Of a stretch of DNA of 64,000 nt, positions 9,020-18,400 are shown in pieces; position 1 is the first letter of the stretch; each line of letters begins with the position of its first letter. Origin of the DNA: Microtetraspora sp. NBRC 13810. Its GTDB lineage: Bacteria; Actinomycetota; Actinomycetes; Streptosporangiales; Streptosporangiaceae. The stretch spans positions 186,001-250,000 of the forward strand of contig NZ_BSRQ01000006.1 of assembly GCF_030268685.1 (NCBI RefSeq). Reading direction: 5' to 3'. The position numbers and the translations under genes were made by a program. The notes beneath the pieces are model-generated. The model ran no database searches. It saw only the letters and a list, made by a program, of their open reading frames with translations, and had not been told where the DNA came from.

Positions 9020-10459
9020 ATGAACGAGCTCAGCCGCGGCCGGCGTCTGCTCGTCCTCGCGATCTGCTGCATGAGCCTGTTCATCGTGGGTCTCGACAAC
9101 ACGATCGTCAACGTCGCGCTGCCGACCCTCGCCCGGGACCTGAACGCGCCGCTGTCCGGCCTGCAGTGGACCATCGACGCCTACACGCTGGTGCTGGCCG
9201 CCCTGCTGATGCTGGCCGGCTCGACCGGGGACAGGATCGGCCGGCGGCGCACCTTCCAGACCGGGCTCGTGGTGTTCTCCCTCGGCTCACTGCTGTGCAG
9301 CATGGCCCCCAGCCTCGGCTGGCTGGTGGTGTTCCGGATGATCCAGGCCGTCGGCGGCTCGATGCTCAACCCGGTGGCCATGTCGATCATCACGAACACG
9401 TTCACCGCGCCCAAGGAGCGGGCCAGGGCGATCGGGGTCTGGGGGGCGGTCGCCGGGCTCAGCATGGCGGCGGGGCCGCTGATCGGCGGGCTCCTGGTGG
9501 AACCGGTGGGCTGGCGGTCGATCTTCTGGATCAACGTGCCGATCGGGATCGCGGCGATCGTGCTCACCGCGCTGTTCGTGCCCGAGTCCAAGGCCGCCCG
9601 GCCGCGCCGGATCGACCCGGTCGGGCAACTGCTCATCGCGCTGCTGCTGGGCACCGTGACGTTCGGCATCATCGAGGGCCCGAACGCGGGATGGGCCTCG
9701 CCGCCGATCCTGGGCTGCTTCGCCGCCGCCGTCGCCGTGCTGGCCGCCCTGCTCTACTACGAGCCACGCCGCGAGGAACCGCTGATCGACCTGCGCTTCT
9801 TCCGCAGCGCGCCGTTCACCGGCGCCGCCGTGATCGCGATCAGCGCCTTCGCCGCGACCGGCGGGTTCCTCTTCCTCAACACGCTCTACCTGCAGAACGA
9901 GCGCGGCCTCACGCCGCTGGCCGCCGGGCTGTGCACGCTGCCGACCGCGCTGACGTCGCTGGTGGTCTCGCCGCTGTCCGGCCGGCTCGTCGCGGCGCGC
10001 GGCCCGCGGCCCTCGCTGGTGGTCGCCGGGGTGGCCTTCACCGTGGCGGGCGTGCTCCTCACGCTGGTGACGCGGCAGACCCCGCTGACCGGGCTCCTCG
10101 CGATCTACGCCGTCTTCGGGATCGGCCTCGGCGCGGTGAACGCGCCGATCACCAACACCGCCGTGTCCGGCATGCCGCGCGCGCAGGCGGGCGTCGCCGC
10201 CGCGATCGCCTCCACCAGCCGTCAGACCGGCCAGGCCCTCGGCGTGGCGATCTCCGGCTCGGTGGTGGCCTCCGGCCTGGCCGGCGGGCTGGGCGCCGGC
10301 TTCATGCAGGCCGGGCATGCGGGGTGGCGGGTCATCGCGGGGTACGGTCTCATTGTGCTGATCGTCGGCCTGGCCACCACCGGCCGATGGGCCCGCCGTA
10401 CGGCCGACCGGGTCACGGCGGGCTTCGCCCCCGAGGAGGCGAAGGCGGGAGTGAGATGA
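9020..10459 (+). CDS. Multidrug exporter, MFS DHA2 (EmrB/QacA) family
   Basis: This 479-residue protein has 14 predicted membrane helices. Motifs are FIVGLDNTIVNVALPTLARDL in helix 1 (the DHA2 motif LDxTIVNVALP), the loop motif GSTGDRIGRRRTF, and the exporter motif C region GLSMAAGPLIGGLL in helix 5. The family expels lipophilic drugs or natural products in exchange for protons. The start is the ATG at 9020, after GGGAGCACCC; an in-frame TTG at 9005 falls inside the operator. It overlaps the MarR gene by ATGA, so drug efflux and its repressor are made together. Confidence 0.92.
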   Translation: MNELSRGRRLLVLAICCMSLFIVGLDNTIVNVALPTLARDLNAPLSGLQWTIDAYTLVLAALLMLAGSTGDRIGRRRTFQTGLVVFSLGSLLCSMAPSLGWLVVFRMIQAVGGSMLNPVAMSIITNTFTAPKERARAIGVWGAVAGLSMAAGPLIGGLLVEPVGWRSIFWINVPIGIAAIVLTALFVPESKAARPRRIDPVGQLLIALLLGTVTFGIIEGPNAGWASPPILGCFAAAVAVLAALLYYEPRREEPLIDLRFFRSAPFTGAAVIAISAFAATGGFLFLNTLYLQNERGLTPLAAGLCTLPTALTSLVVSPLSGRLVAARGPRPSLVVAGVAFTVAGVLLTLVTRQTPLTGLLAIYAVFGIGLGAVNAPITNTAVSGMPRAQAGVAAAIASTSRQTGQALGVAISGSVVASGLAGGLGAGFMQAGHAGWRVIAGYGLIVLIVGLATTGRWARRTADRVTAGFAPEEAKAGVR

Positions 10460-10905
10460 GAACCGAGCCGACCGTGGCGACGAGCCCCGAGGAGACCGCG
10501 GGCAGGGTGTGGCGCGGGCTGCGCGCCCTGGTGCTGGAACGGCACGAGCGCCGCAAGGAGGTCTGCGACGCGCTCGGCATGAGCTTCATCCGGGTGAAGG
10601 CGCTGCGCAGGCTGGCGGCGGGGCCCCGGACGATGCGCGACCTGGCCGCCGACCTGATCATCGACGCGCCCTACACCACCGTGGTCGTGGACGACCTGGA
10701 ACGGCGGGGCCTGGTGGCACGGGAGGTGCACCCGGCCGACCGCCGTTCCAAGATCGTCAAGGTGACGCCGGAGGGCGAGCGGGCCGCCCGGCGGGCCGAC
10801 GAGATCCTCAGCGTGCCACCGCCGGTGATCCTCGCCCTGCCCGCCGGAGACCTCGCCGCCCTCGACCGGATCGTCACCGGCCTGCTCGGTACGGAAGGCC
10901 CCTGA
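10456..10905 (+). CDS. MarR-family transcriptional regulator
   Basis: This 149-residue winged-helix protein has a recognition helix region in TMRDLAADLIIDAPYTTVVVDDLERRGLV and a beta wing REVHPADRRSKIVKVTPEG, the classical MarR D.R...v.LT.+G signature. Its ATG overlaps the exporter stop (ATGA at 10456-10459). It is therefore expected to repress the exporter operon through the palindrome at 8981-9006 and to release it on binding a substrate drug. The autoregulatory link is inferred from arrangement. Confidence 0.9.
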   Translation: MRTEPTVATSPEETAGRVWRGLRALVLERHERRKEVCDALGMSFIRVKALRRLAAGPRTMRDLAADLIIDAPYTTVVVDDLERRGLVAREVHPADRRSKIVKVTPEGERAARRADEILSVPPPVILALPAGDLAALDRIVTGLLGTEGP

Positions 10906-10921
10906 GCACCCGCGCCGAGCA

Positions 10922-10937
10922 GGGGGCTGCGGCCCCC
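10922..10937. terminator. Bidirectional hairpin between marR and dctA
   Basis: GGGGGC / GCCCCC arms with a TGCG loop lie in the 36 bp that separate two convergent genes. It is short but very GC-rich and well placed to end both transcripts. Confidence 0.5.
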
Positions 10938-10941
10938 GGCC

Positions 10942-12321
10942 TCAGGCCTTGGCCATCTCCTCCGCCGGGCTGTCCTTCGCGGGCGGCCCGCTCTGGCCGT
11001 GTTCGTCCACCAGCGTGGCCTCGTCGAACGGGATCCGCCCGGCCAGGACCTCGCCGGCGCGCTCGGCGTCGAACTCCTTCGTCCAGGTGCCGATGAGCAC
11101 CGTGGCCACGGCGTTGCCCGCGAAGTTGGTGAGCGCACGGGCCTCGGACATGAAGCGGTCGATGCCGACGATGAGGCCGACGCCGTCCACCAGTTCCGGC
11201 CGGTGCGACTGGAGGCCGCCGGCGAGGGTGGCGAGACCGGCGCCGGTGACCCCGGCGGCGCCCTTCGAGGCGATGATCATGAACACCAGCAGCGAGACCT
11301 GCTCACCGAGCGACAGCGGCTCGCCGGTGGCGGTGGCGACGAAGAGCGTGGCCATCGTCAGGTAGATCGCGGTGCCGTCCAGGTTGAAGGAGTAGCCGGT
11401 CGGGACCGTGATGCCGACCACCGGGCGGCTCACCCCGAGGTGCTCCATCTTCGCGATCAGCCTGGGCAGCGCCGACTCCGAGGAGGAGGTGGACAGGATC
11501 AGCAGGAACTCCCTGCCCAGATAGCGCAGCAGGGCGAACAGGCTGATCCTGGCCACCGACCAGAGCAGCGGCCCGAGGATCAGGAAGACGAACACCAGGC
11601 AGGTGGCGTAGAAGCCCACCATGAGCACGCCGAGGCTGATCAGCGCGCCCACGCCGGTGGCGCCCACCACGGCGGCCATCGCGCCGAACGCGCCCACCGG
11701 AGCCGCCCACATGATCATGGACAGGATGCGGAAGACGAGGCGCTGGATGTGCCCGATGCCGGCCAGGATCGGCGCGCCCTTGTCGCCCATGGCCTGCAGG
11801 GCGAAGCCCGCGAGCAGGGCGACCAGCAGGGTCTCCAGCACCTGCCCTTCGGTGAAGGCGGAGACCAGCGTGGTCGGGATGATGCCGAGGAGGAACGTGA
11901 CGGTGTCGCTCTCCCCGCCCTTGGCCGCCTGCTCCTCGGCCGCCTTGCGGAGCTCGTCGGTGAGCTGCAGCCCCTCCCCCGGGTGCAGCACGTTCCCGAC
12001 GACCAGCCCGATGGCGAGGGCTATGGTGGACATGAGCAGGAAGTATCCGATCGCCAGACCCCCCACCTTGCCCACCTTCGCCGCCTGGGCGACCGAGCCG
12101 ATGCCCAGGACGATGGTGCAGAAGATGATCGGGCTGATCATCATCTTGATGAGGTTGACGAAGGCGTCGCCGAGCGGCTTGAGGGCGACGCCGAGGTCCG
12201 GGGCGAGCAGGCCCACCGTGATTCCGGCCAGCACCGCGACGATGACCGCAAGGTACAGGTAGTGCGTCCTGTCCCTGCGCCGGGGCTGTTCGGGTGTGGA
12301 CGTGGGTGTGGGTGTCGTCAC
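10942..12321 (-). CDS. dctA: C4-dicarboxylate:cation symporter (DctA/GltP family, DAACS)
   Basis: This 459-residue membrane protein has the DAACS signatures: PLGDAFVNLIKMMISPIIFCTIVLGI near the N-terminus, the serine-rich re-entrant loop STSSSESALPRLI, and the substrate and sodium motif GYSFNLDGTAIYL in helix 7 followed by GAAGVTGAGLATLA. It imports succinate, fumarate, malate or aspartate with protons or sodium. The start is a GTG after AGGGGAGTCGA. It is divergent from a CitA/CitB-like sensor and regulator pair, which in many actinobacteria and bacilli controls dctA in response to external dicarboxylate. Confidence 0.93.
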   Translation of the reverse strand: MTTPTPTSTPEQPRRRDRTHYLYLAVIVAVLAGITVGLLAPDLGVALKPLGDAFVNLIKMMISPIIFCTIVLGIGSVAQAAKVGKVGGLAIGYFLLMSTIALAIGLVVGNVLHPGEGLQLTDELRKAAEEQAAKGGESDTVTFLLGIIPTTLVSAFTEGQVLETLLVALLAGFALQAMGDKGAPILAGIGHIQRLVFRILSMIMWAAPVGAFGAMAAVVGATGVGALISLGVLMVGFYATCLVFVFLILGPLLWSVARISLFALLRYLGREFLLILSTSSSESALPRLIAKMEHLGVSRPVVGITVPTGYSFNLDGTAIYLTMATLFVATATGEPLSLGEQVSLLVFMIIASKGAAGVTGAGLATLAGGLQSHRPELVDGVGLIVGIDRFMSEARALTNFAGNAVATVLIGTWTKEFDAERAGEVLAGRIPFDEATLVDEHGQSGPPAKDSPAEEMAKA

Positions 12322-12441
12322 TCGACTCCCCTGTTCTGGTCAAGAAGAAAGTTCAGTCGAGTGACTATGCGCCGCCAGTGTGGGCCAGGTCACCATTGCG
12401 TACATTTCGTTCATCGCAAAAATGTCAGTGGGAGAAGTGAG
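12322..12441. promoter_or_regulatory. Divergent promoter region of dctA and the two-component system
   Basis: 120 bp separate dctA from the histidine kinase gene. The interval includes AT-rich stretches (GAAGAAAGTTCAGT at about 12343-12356 and ATTTCGTTCATCGCAAAAATG at about 12403-12423). The kinase ribosome binding site is GGGAGAAGTGAG just before 12442. No perfect inverted repeat was found for the CitB-type regulator. Confidence 0.4.
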
Positions 12442-14262
12442 ATGGCGAGGACATTCCGGCTCAGCGGCTGGAGCCTGGCACGGCAGATGCTGGCGCTGCA
12501 GATCGTCGTCGTCGGGGTCACCGTGGCCGGCAGCTCCTTCTTCACCCTCCTGCACACCCGCGACCTGCTCACCGAGGAGGCGTCGCGGGTGGCGATGGGC
12601 GTGGCGATCAGCGTGGCCGACTCCCCCTCGGTGCTCACCGCGCTCGCCACGCCCGACCCGACGAAGACGCTGCAGCCGTACGCCGAGCGCATCCGCCGGC
12701 AGGCCGGCGTCGACTTCGTCACCATCATGAGCCCGCGGGGCCGCAGGTACACCCACCCCAACCCGGCCGAGATCGGCAAGCCCTTCCTCGGCAACACCGC
12801 GCCGGCCCTGGCGGGGCACACCTTCACCGAGACCTACTCGGGCACCCTCGGCCTGTCCGTCCGCGCCGTCACCCCGGTCCTCGCCCCGGACGGGGGCGTG
12901 CGCGGCCTGGTGAGCGCCGGGATCACCGTGGACACGATCAGCGCACGGCTGCGCGCGCAGCTCGGCATGGCGGCGGTGGCCGCGCTGATCGGCCTGGCCG
13001 TGGGCGGCGCCGGGGCGGTACTCGTCGGCACCCGGCTGCGCCGCCAGACGCACGGGCTGGCCGCCGCCGAACTCGGCCGGATCTACGAGCACCACGACGC
13101 GATCCTGCACGCCGTGCGCGAGGGACTGCTGCTCATCGACGCCGAGCGCCGGCTCACGCTGTGCAACGACGGCGCGCGGGACCTGCTCGGCCTGCCGCCG
13201 GACGCCGAGGGCAGGCACGTCGCCGGCCTGCCGCTGCCGCGCTCCCTCACCGACCTGCTCACGGCGGGCGAGGACCGCACGGACGAGATCCATCTCACCC
13301 AGGAACGGGTGCTGGTGGTGAACATGGCCGTGGTGCGTTCCGGCGCCCGCCGGCTGGGCTTCGTGGTGACGCTGCGCGATCACACCGAGCTCCAGGCGCT
13401 CAGCGGCCAGCTCGACGCCGTACGCGGCTTCGCCGAGTCCCTCCGTTCCGCCGCGCACGAGTCCGCCAACCGGCTGCACACCGTCGTCACCCTGGTCGAG
13501 CTGGGCCGTACCGAGCAGGCCGTGGCCTTCGCCACCTCCGAGCTGCACGCCGCCCAGCAGCTCACCGACCGGGTCGTCGGCGCGGTCCGCGAACCCGTCC
13601 TCGCCGCCCTGCTGCTCGGCAAGACGGCCGAGGCCAGCGAACGCGGCGTGGAGCTGTCCATCACGCCGGACAGCGAGCTGGACGACATCGGCCTGGACCA
13701 GCGCGACCTGGTCACCGTCGTCGGCAACCTGATCGACAACGCCATCGACGCCGCCGTGGGCGCGGGACCGCCCGCCCGGGTCCGCGTCCATCTGCGCGGC
13801 GGCGGGCAGCCCGCCGGGCCGCGTCCCGCAGGCGGCGACGGCGTGCCCGGCGAGATCCTGAGCGGCGACGGCGTGAGCGGCGAGATCCTGATCAGGGTCG
13901 AGGACAGCGGCCCCGGCCTCGGCGAGCAGGCCGCCAAGGACGCCTTCCGCCGCGGGTGGACCACCAAGGGCGACGGCCGCGGCCTCGGCCTTGCCATGGT
14001 CGGCCAGACCGTCCGCCGCCTCGGCGGCACCATCGAGGTCGGCACCACCGCCCCCGTCGGTGACCCGGATCGTCCGGGCGCGGGTGCGCCGGGTGGGGAG
14101 GGCGCCGGGCGCGGCGCGGTGTTCACCGTACGGCTGCCGCTGCCCCGCGCCACGGCGCGGCCCGCCGCCCAGCCGGCCGCCGGACAGGGCGCCGGACAGG
14201 GCGCCGGGCAGGACGACGGGCGGGTCAGCGGGCAGGGGGCCGGGGGGAGGGCGGTCACATGA
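12442..14262 (+). CDS. Sensor histidine kinase, CitA/DcuS family
   Basis: This 606-residue protein has an N-terminal helix (about 10-32), an extracytoplasmic PAS/Cache-like sensor (about 33-165, with VDFVTIMSPRGRRYTHPNP), a second helix (about 172-195), a cytoplasmic PAS (about 205-315, AILHAVREGLLLID), a SPOB-type dimerisation helix with the phospho-His in RSAAHESANRLHTVVTL, and an HATPase domain with N box NLIDNAIDAA and G boxes DSGPGLGEQ and GRGLGLAMV. The ATP domain is interrupted by Gly/Ala/Pro-rich inserts (about 455-480), and the tail has GAGQGAGQ repeats. It probably senses C4-dicarboxylate or citrate. It overlaps the response regulator by ATGA. Confidence 0.92.
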   Translation: MARTFRLSGWSLARQMLALQIVVVGVTVAGSSFFTLLHTRDLLTEEASRVAMGVAISVADSPSVLTALATPDPTKTLQPYAERIRRQAGVDFVTIMSPRGRRYTHPNPAEIGKPFLGNTAPALAGHTFTETYSGTLGLSVRAVTPVLAPDGGVRGLVSAGITVDTISARLRAQLGMAAVAALIGLAVGGAGAVLVGTRLRRQTHGLAAAELGRIYEHHDAILHAVREGLLLIDAERRLTLCNDGARDLLGLPPDAEGRHVAGLPLPRSLTDLLTAGEDRTDEIHLTQERVLVVNMAVVRSGARRLGFVVTLRDHTELQALSGQLDAVRGFAESLRSAAHESANRLHTVVTLVELGRTEQAVAFATSELHAAQQLTDRVVGAVREPVLAALLLGKTAEASERGVELSITPDSELDDIGLDQRDLVTVVGNLIDNAIDAAVGAGPPARVRVHLRGGGQPAGPRPAGGDGVPGEILSGDGVSGEILIRVEDSGPGLGEQAAKDAFRRGWTTKGDGRGLGLAMVGQTVRRLGGTIEVGTTAPVGDPDRPGAGAPGGEGAGRGAVFTVRLPLPRATARPAAQPAAGQGAGQGAGQDDGRVSGQGAGGRAVT

Positions 14263-14960
14263 TCTCGGTACTGATCGTCGAGGACGAGGAGATCACCGCC
14301 GAGGGGAACCGGCTCTTCGTGGAACGGGTGCCCGGGTTCCGGGTCGTCGGCGTGACCCGTTCCGGCGGGGAGGCGCTGCGCGTCCTCCGCAAGCAGCCCG
14401 CCGACCTGGTGCTGCTCGACTTCTACCTGCCCGACATGCACGGGCTCGACGTGTGCCGGGCGATGCGCGCGGCCGGGGTGCTCAGCGACGTCATCGCGGT
14501 CACCTCGGCCAGGGACCTGTCGGTGGTGCGCTCGGCGGTCTCCGTGGGGGTCGTGCAGTACCTGCTCAAGCCCTTCACCTTCGCCGCGCTGCAGGAGAAG
14601 CTGCGCCTCTACGCGAGCTTCCGCTCCTCGGTGGACGGCGCGGGCGAGGTCAGCGGCCAGGGCGAGGTGGACCGGGCGCTCGCCCTGCTCCGCGACACCG
14701 CCAAGTCGCCGCTGCCCAAGGGGATGACGCAGGCCACGATGGAGGCGGTGGTCAGGGAGCTGCGCGGGTCGCCCGAGGGTATGCCCGCGCAGGCGGTCGG
14801 CTCGGCCATCGGCGTGTCCAGGGTGACCGCGCGGCGCTACCTGGAGCACCTCGTCGAGACCGGCACCGCCGCCCGGGTCCCGCAGTACGGCGGCGTGGGC
14901 CGCCCGGAACTGCTCTACCGCCTCGCCTCCGCCACCCCGGACCACGGCCTCCCCGACTGA
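14259..14960 (+). CDS. Response regulator, CitB/DcuR family
   Basis: This 233-residue protein has a receiver domain (1-120) with the acidic pair VEDEE, the phospho-acceptor Asp in LVLLDFYLPDMHG, the Thr/Ser switch in AVTSARD and the Lys in YLLKPF. A C-terminal winged helix follows (about 155-225), with AQAVGSAIGVSRVTARRYLEHLVETG as the recognition region. That is the layout of CitB/DcuR/MalR regulators. It is translationally coupled to the kinase, and its likely target is the divergent dctA. The end of the gene forms the first unit of a 43-bp tandem repeat. Confidence 0.93.
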   Translation: MISVLIVEDEEITAEGNRLFVERVPGFRVVGVTRSGGEALRVLRKQPADLVLLDFYLPDMHGLDVCRAMRAAGVLSDVIAVTSARDLSVVRSAVSVGVVQYLLKPFTFAALQEKLRLYASFRSSVDGAGEVSGQGEVDRALALLRDTAKSPLPKGMTQATMEAVVRELRGSPEGMPAQAVGSAIGVSRVTARRYLEHLVETGTAARVPQYGGVGRPELLYRLASATPDHGLPD

Positions 14961-15085
14961 CCGTCGCGCAACCGCCACCCCGGACCACGGCCTGCCCGCG
15001 CGACCACCGCGCAACCGGTACTCAGGACCACGCCCTCCCCGAGTGACCACCGCGCAACCGGCGCCCCCGGCGACGACCTCCCCGG
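14931..15085. repeat. 43-bp imperfect tandem repeat (about 3.6 units)
   Basis: Units begin at 14931, 14974, 15017 and 15060. Each has the core GGACCACG..CTCCCC..GACC and ends with GCGCAACC. The first unit encodes the last residues of the response regulator. The others lie in the intergenic space, and the fourth is cut short at the poly-G before 15098. It looks like slippage or unequal-crossover expansion of a gene end. Confidence 0.75.
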
Positions 15086-15097
15086 GGGGGCCGCCGC

Positions 15098-15331
15098 TCA
15101 GCCGCGCAGGCGGCGCCGGATCTCCCTGATGACCTCGAAGGTCACCTCCACCGGGATGCCCAGCATCTTGAGCACGGCGTTCTTGATCAGGCGTTCCAGC
15201 TCCAGCTCGTCCCGGCGGCGAAGGGCGTGCGCGAGCTCGCGCCGGTAGTCGGCGTCCTCCCGGGATCGCTGCTCCACCGCCCGGATGATCTCGTCGCTGG
15301 TCAACACGTGCTGGGTCCACCCTGTGCGCAT
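15098..15331 (-). CDS. Small charged hypothetical protein
   Basis: This 77-residue protein, MRTGWTQHVL..., is almost entirely helical and strongly charged, with RRELAHALRRRDELELERLIKNAVLKML in the middle and an Arg-rich end. No signal peptide or membrane segment is present. The ATG at 15331 lies 108 bp from the divergent SARP-type regulator. I do not recognise the family; it resembles small actinobacterial proteins of unknown function with a coiled-coil character. Codon pattern supports coding, but the evidence is modest. Confidence 0.55.
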   Translation of the reverse strand: MRTGWTQHVLTSDEIIRAVEQRSREDADYRRELAHALRRRDELELERLIKNAVLKMLGIPVEVTFEVIREIRRRLRG

Positions 15332-15342
15332 CGGTCACCGAT

Positions 15343-15357
15343 TGGAACCAAGTTCCA
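15343..15357. promoter_or_regulatory. Perfect short palindrome between the small protein and the SARP-type regulator
   Basis: TGGAAC-CAA-GTTCCA has 6-bp arms and a 3-bp spacer. It sits only 12 bp upstream of the small protein's start codon and about 80 bp upstream of the large regulator's. It could be an operator for either gene. The binding protein is unknown. Confidence 0.4.
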
Positions 15358-15439
15358 CTTCGCGCCCTAATGTGGAGGGATATCCTTGCAATGACCTTGC
15401 GGGGGCCAGGGTTTCGACAGGTCAGACCATTCGAGCTGC

Positions 15440-18400
15440 ATGGCGGTGCACGTGGCTGATTTCGAGATCCGAGTGCTCGGCGGAGTCGACATCGTGGTGG
15501 ACGGCGAGGCGCAACGGCTTCCTCCCCAGGAGGCGAGGGTCCTGGCCATCCTGATCGCCTCCGGCAGGCATCCGGTGCGCAGGGAGACGCTGCTCGGCTG
15601 GGTGCTCGACGACGCCAGGGGGGACAGCGACCGCCTGTCGCCGGTCATCTCCCGATTACGCAAGAAACTCGGCCAGGCCGGGCTGGCGCTCAGCTCCGCC
15701 AAGGAGTCCGGGGAGTATCTGCTGCGCGACATCACCTCGGGTGAGCCGCCGGAGCAGGTGGACGCCTACCGGTTCGAGGCGCGGGTCCGCGAGGGCAGGG
15801 AGGCGGTCGCGGCGGGGGTGTACTGCCGCGCGCTGGAGTGCTTCCGGCTGGCCGCGGCCGACTGGCGCGGGACGCCCTTCGCCTCGGCGGGCAGGCCGCT
15901 CGCCCTGCCGTGGGTCTGCGACAGGTACGCCGAGCAGTTGCAGCGGCAGCGCGCCGAGTTGGTGCGCGGGGCCGCGCAGATCGCGTTGCGCTCCGGCGAC
16001 TACGAGGCGGCCGGTTTCCTGGACGCCGGGCCGGTCGGCGACGACCAGGACCCCGGCGACGCCCTGTGGCTCATGCGCTTCCTGACGACCCTGCGGGACG
16101 AGGGGCCCGTCGCCGCGGAGGCCGCCATCGCCTGGCGCCGCGAGCGGACCGGCTACGACGACCTGGTCAAGCGGGCCGACGACCTGCTGATCCTGCACGA
16201 CCACCACTTCGACGTGCACCATCCGCTGAGCCCGGCGCCGGGCCGTCCCCCCGCGGGCAGCCCCGCCACGACGATCGGCCGCCGCGGCGAGATCACCGCG
16301 ATCGGCGGGCTGCTGGACCGGGTGGCGGGCGGCGCGCCCGCGGCGCTGGCGCTCACCGGCGTGGCCGGCGTCGGCAAGACCCGGCTGGTCGGCGAGATCT
16401 CCCGGATGGCCGCGGACCGGCGGCTGAGCACGGCGGTCGTCACCTGCCGGCCGGTCGGCGACCTGCAGCCGTGGCGGGTGCTGGCCGGGACGCTGTGGGC
16501 GCACGCGCGCCGCGACGTCGCGGGCGGGCCCAGCCCGCTCAGCCACGCCGAGGAGCGCACGCTGGTCGACTTCGTCTCCGCCGCCGACGACGGGTCGCTG
16601 GCCAGGCCCGGTCGCGAGCGCGACCCCCGGCAGCTCGGCTCGCTGTTCCGCGCGCTGCTGAGCCAGGCCGCCAGGGGCGGCGGGCTCGTCGTCGTGATCG
16701 ACGACGCCCACCTGCTCAGCCCGGTCGCCCTGGACCTGCTGCGCAGGGTCCGCGCCGACCTGGCGGGCGTCCCGCTCGGCTTCGTCCTCGCCGGGCGGCC
16801 GGAGATGGAGTCCGCCACCGGCCTGGGCAGGGAGGGCGCCGCGCCGCTCGCGCTCAGCCCGCTGGACGAGGACGAGGTCGGCCAGTGGCTGCGCGCGGTG
16901 TGGCAGCGCGACCCGACGTTGGAGGAGCTGGCCGAGATCTACCGTGACTCCGGCGGGATGCCGCTGGCGCTGTGCGAGGTGGCCGAGTCGGACGGCTCGC
17001 TCGCCGTGCTGCCGGGGCCCTCGACGGAGGCGGGCGCGGGCGGGCCGCTGGAGTGGCTGGCCGCCGCCGCGATCACCTGCGTGGGCCAGGAGATCGACAC
17101 CGCGCTGGTGGCCCGGGTGCTCGGCCTGGACGAGGCCGAGGCCGACGCCATGGAGGTCGCCGCGGTGGCCTCGCGGGCGGTCGAGCTGCGCGACGGGGTG
17201 CGGTTCCGGCACGACGCGTGGCGGGAGAAGGTGCTCGCCGACCTGGCCCGGCAGCCGGCGCTGTCCCGACGGCTGCACCGGGGGGCGTTCGAGTTGCTGG
17301 AGGAGCAGGCGCACGCGGCCGACTGGGTCGATCCGGCGCTGCCGGTGCGGGTCGCCAGGCACGCGCGCGCCGCGGGCGCGGAGGTCCCGCAGGAGCGCGC
17401 CGCCAGGGCGTGCCTGGAGGCGGCCCGCGCCGAGCAGCGCGGCTTCGGGCCCGCGGCCGCCGCCGCCTGGGCGGAGGAGGGCCTGCGGCTGCGCTCGGAC
17501 CCGGCGACCCGGGTCGGCCTGCTGATCACCCTCGGCGACGCCACCAACGACGCCGGCGACATGAACGCGGCCGGCCGGCACTACCTCAGCGCCTACGAGG
17601 CCGCCGGCGAGCTGCCGCGGTTCCGCGCCGCCGCGGCGATCCAGCTCGCCCGCCGCTGGTCCGACCCCGGCCAGGTGGACCGCCAGCTCGCGCACGTGCT
17701 CAGGACCAGCATCGAAGGGCTGGCCGGCGACGACGGCGACCAGGCCGCGGCCCTGCGCCTCCAGCTCAGCGCCCATCTGGCGCAGAAGGCCACCATGTCG
17801 GTCAGCAGGGACACCGTGCCACCCGGCGACGACCGCGGCTCCGGCGCCGACCTGGCCCGCCGTACGCTGGCGGAGCTGACCTCGGCCTTCGCGCCCTCGG
17901 TGCGGTGCGAGGTGCTCAACCACTGCCGGTGGGCGCTGTACGACGACGCCCCGCCGCACGAGCTGCTGGTGATCTCCGAGCGGCTGCACGACGACGCCAT
18001 CCGCGCCGGGTCGGCCTACTTCCGCAGCGAGTCGCTGGTCGCGCTGGCCATCGACCAGTTGCGGGTGGGCCGGGTGAACACCGCGGTGGCCACGATCGAG
18101 AAGCACCGGGGGCACATCGCCCAGCATCCCCGCCCGCTGGGCCTGTGGCTGCAGACCACCCTGGACTCGCTGCTCGATCTGTGGCTCGGCAGGTTCGCCG
18201 CCGCGGAGCAGCGGATCCTGGGCGAGGCGCTGCCGGTGGTGGAGAAGCTGGAGGCCGACCTGGCGGTGCCGTCGGACACCCTGCGGCAGACCTGGATGGG
18301 CCAGTTCTACTGGCTGCGGCGCGAGCAGGGGCGGTTGGAGGAGCTGTTCGACACCGGGGTGTCCGACCTGGTGGAACGGCACGCCTTCTTCCCGGTCTGG

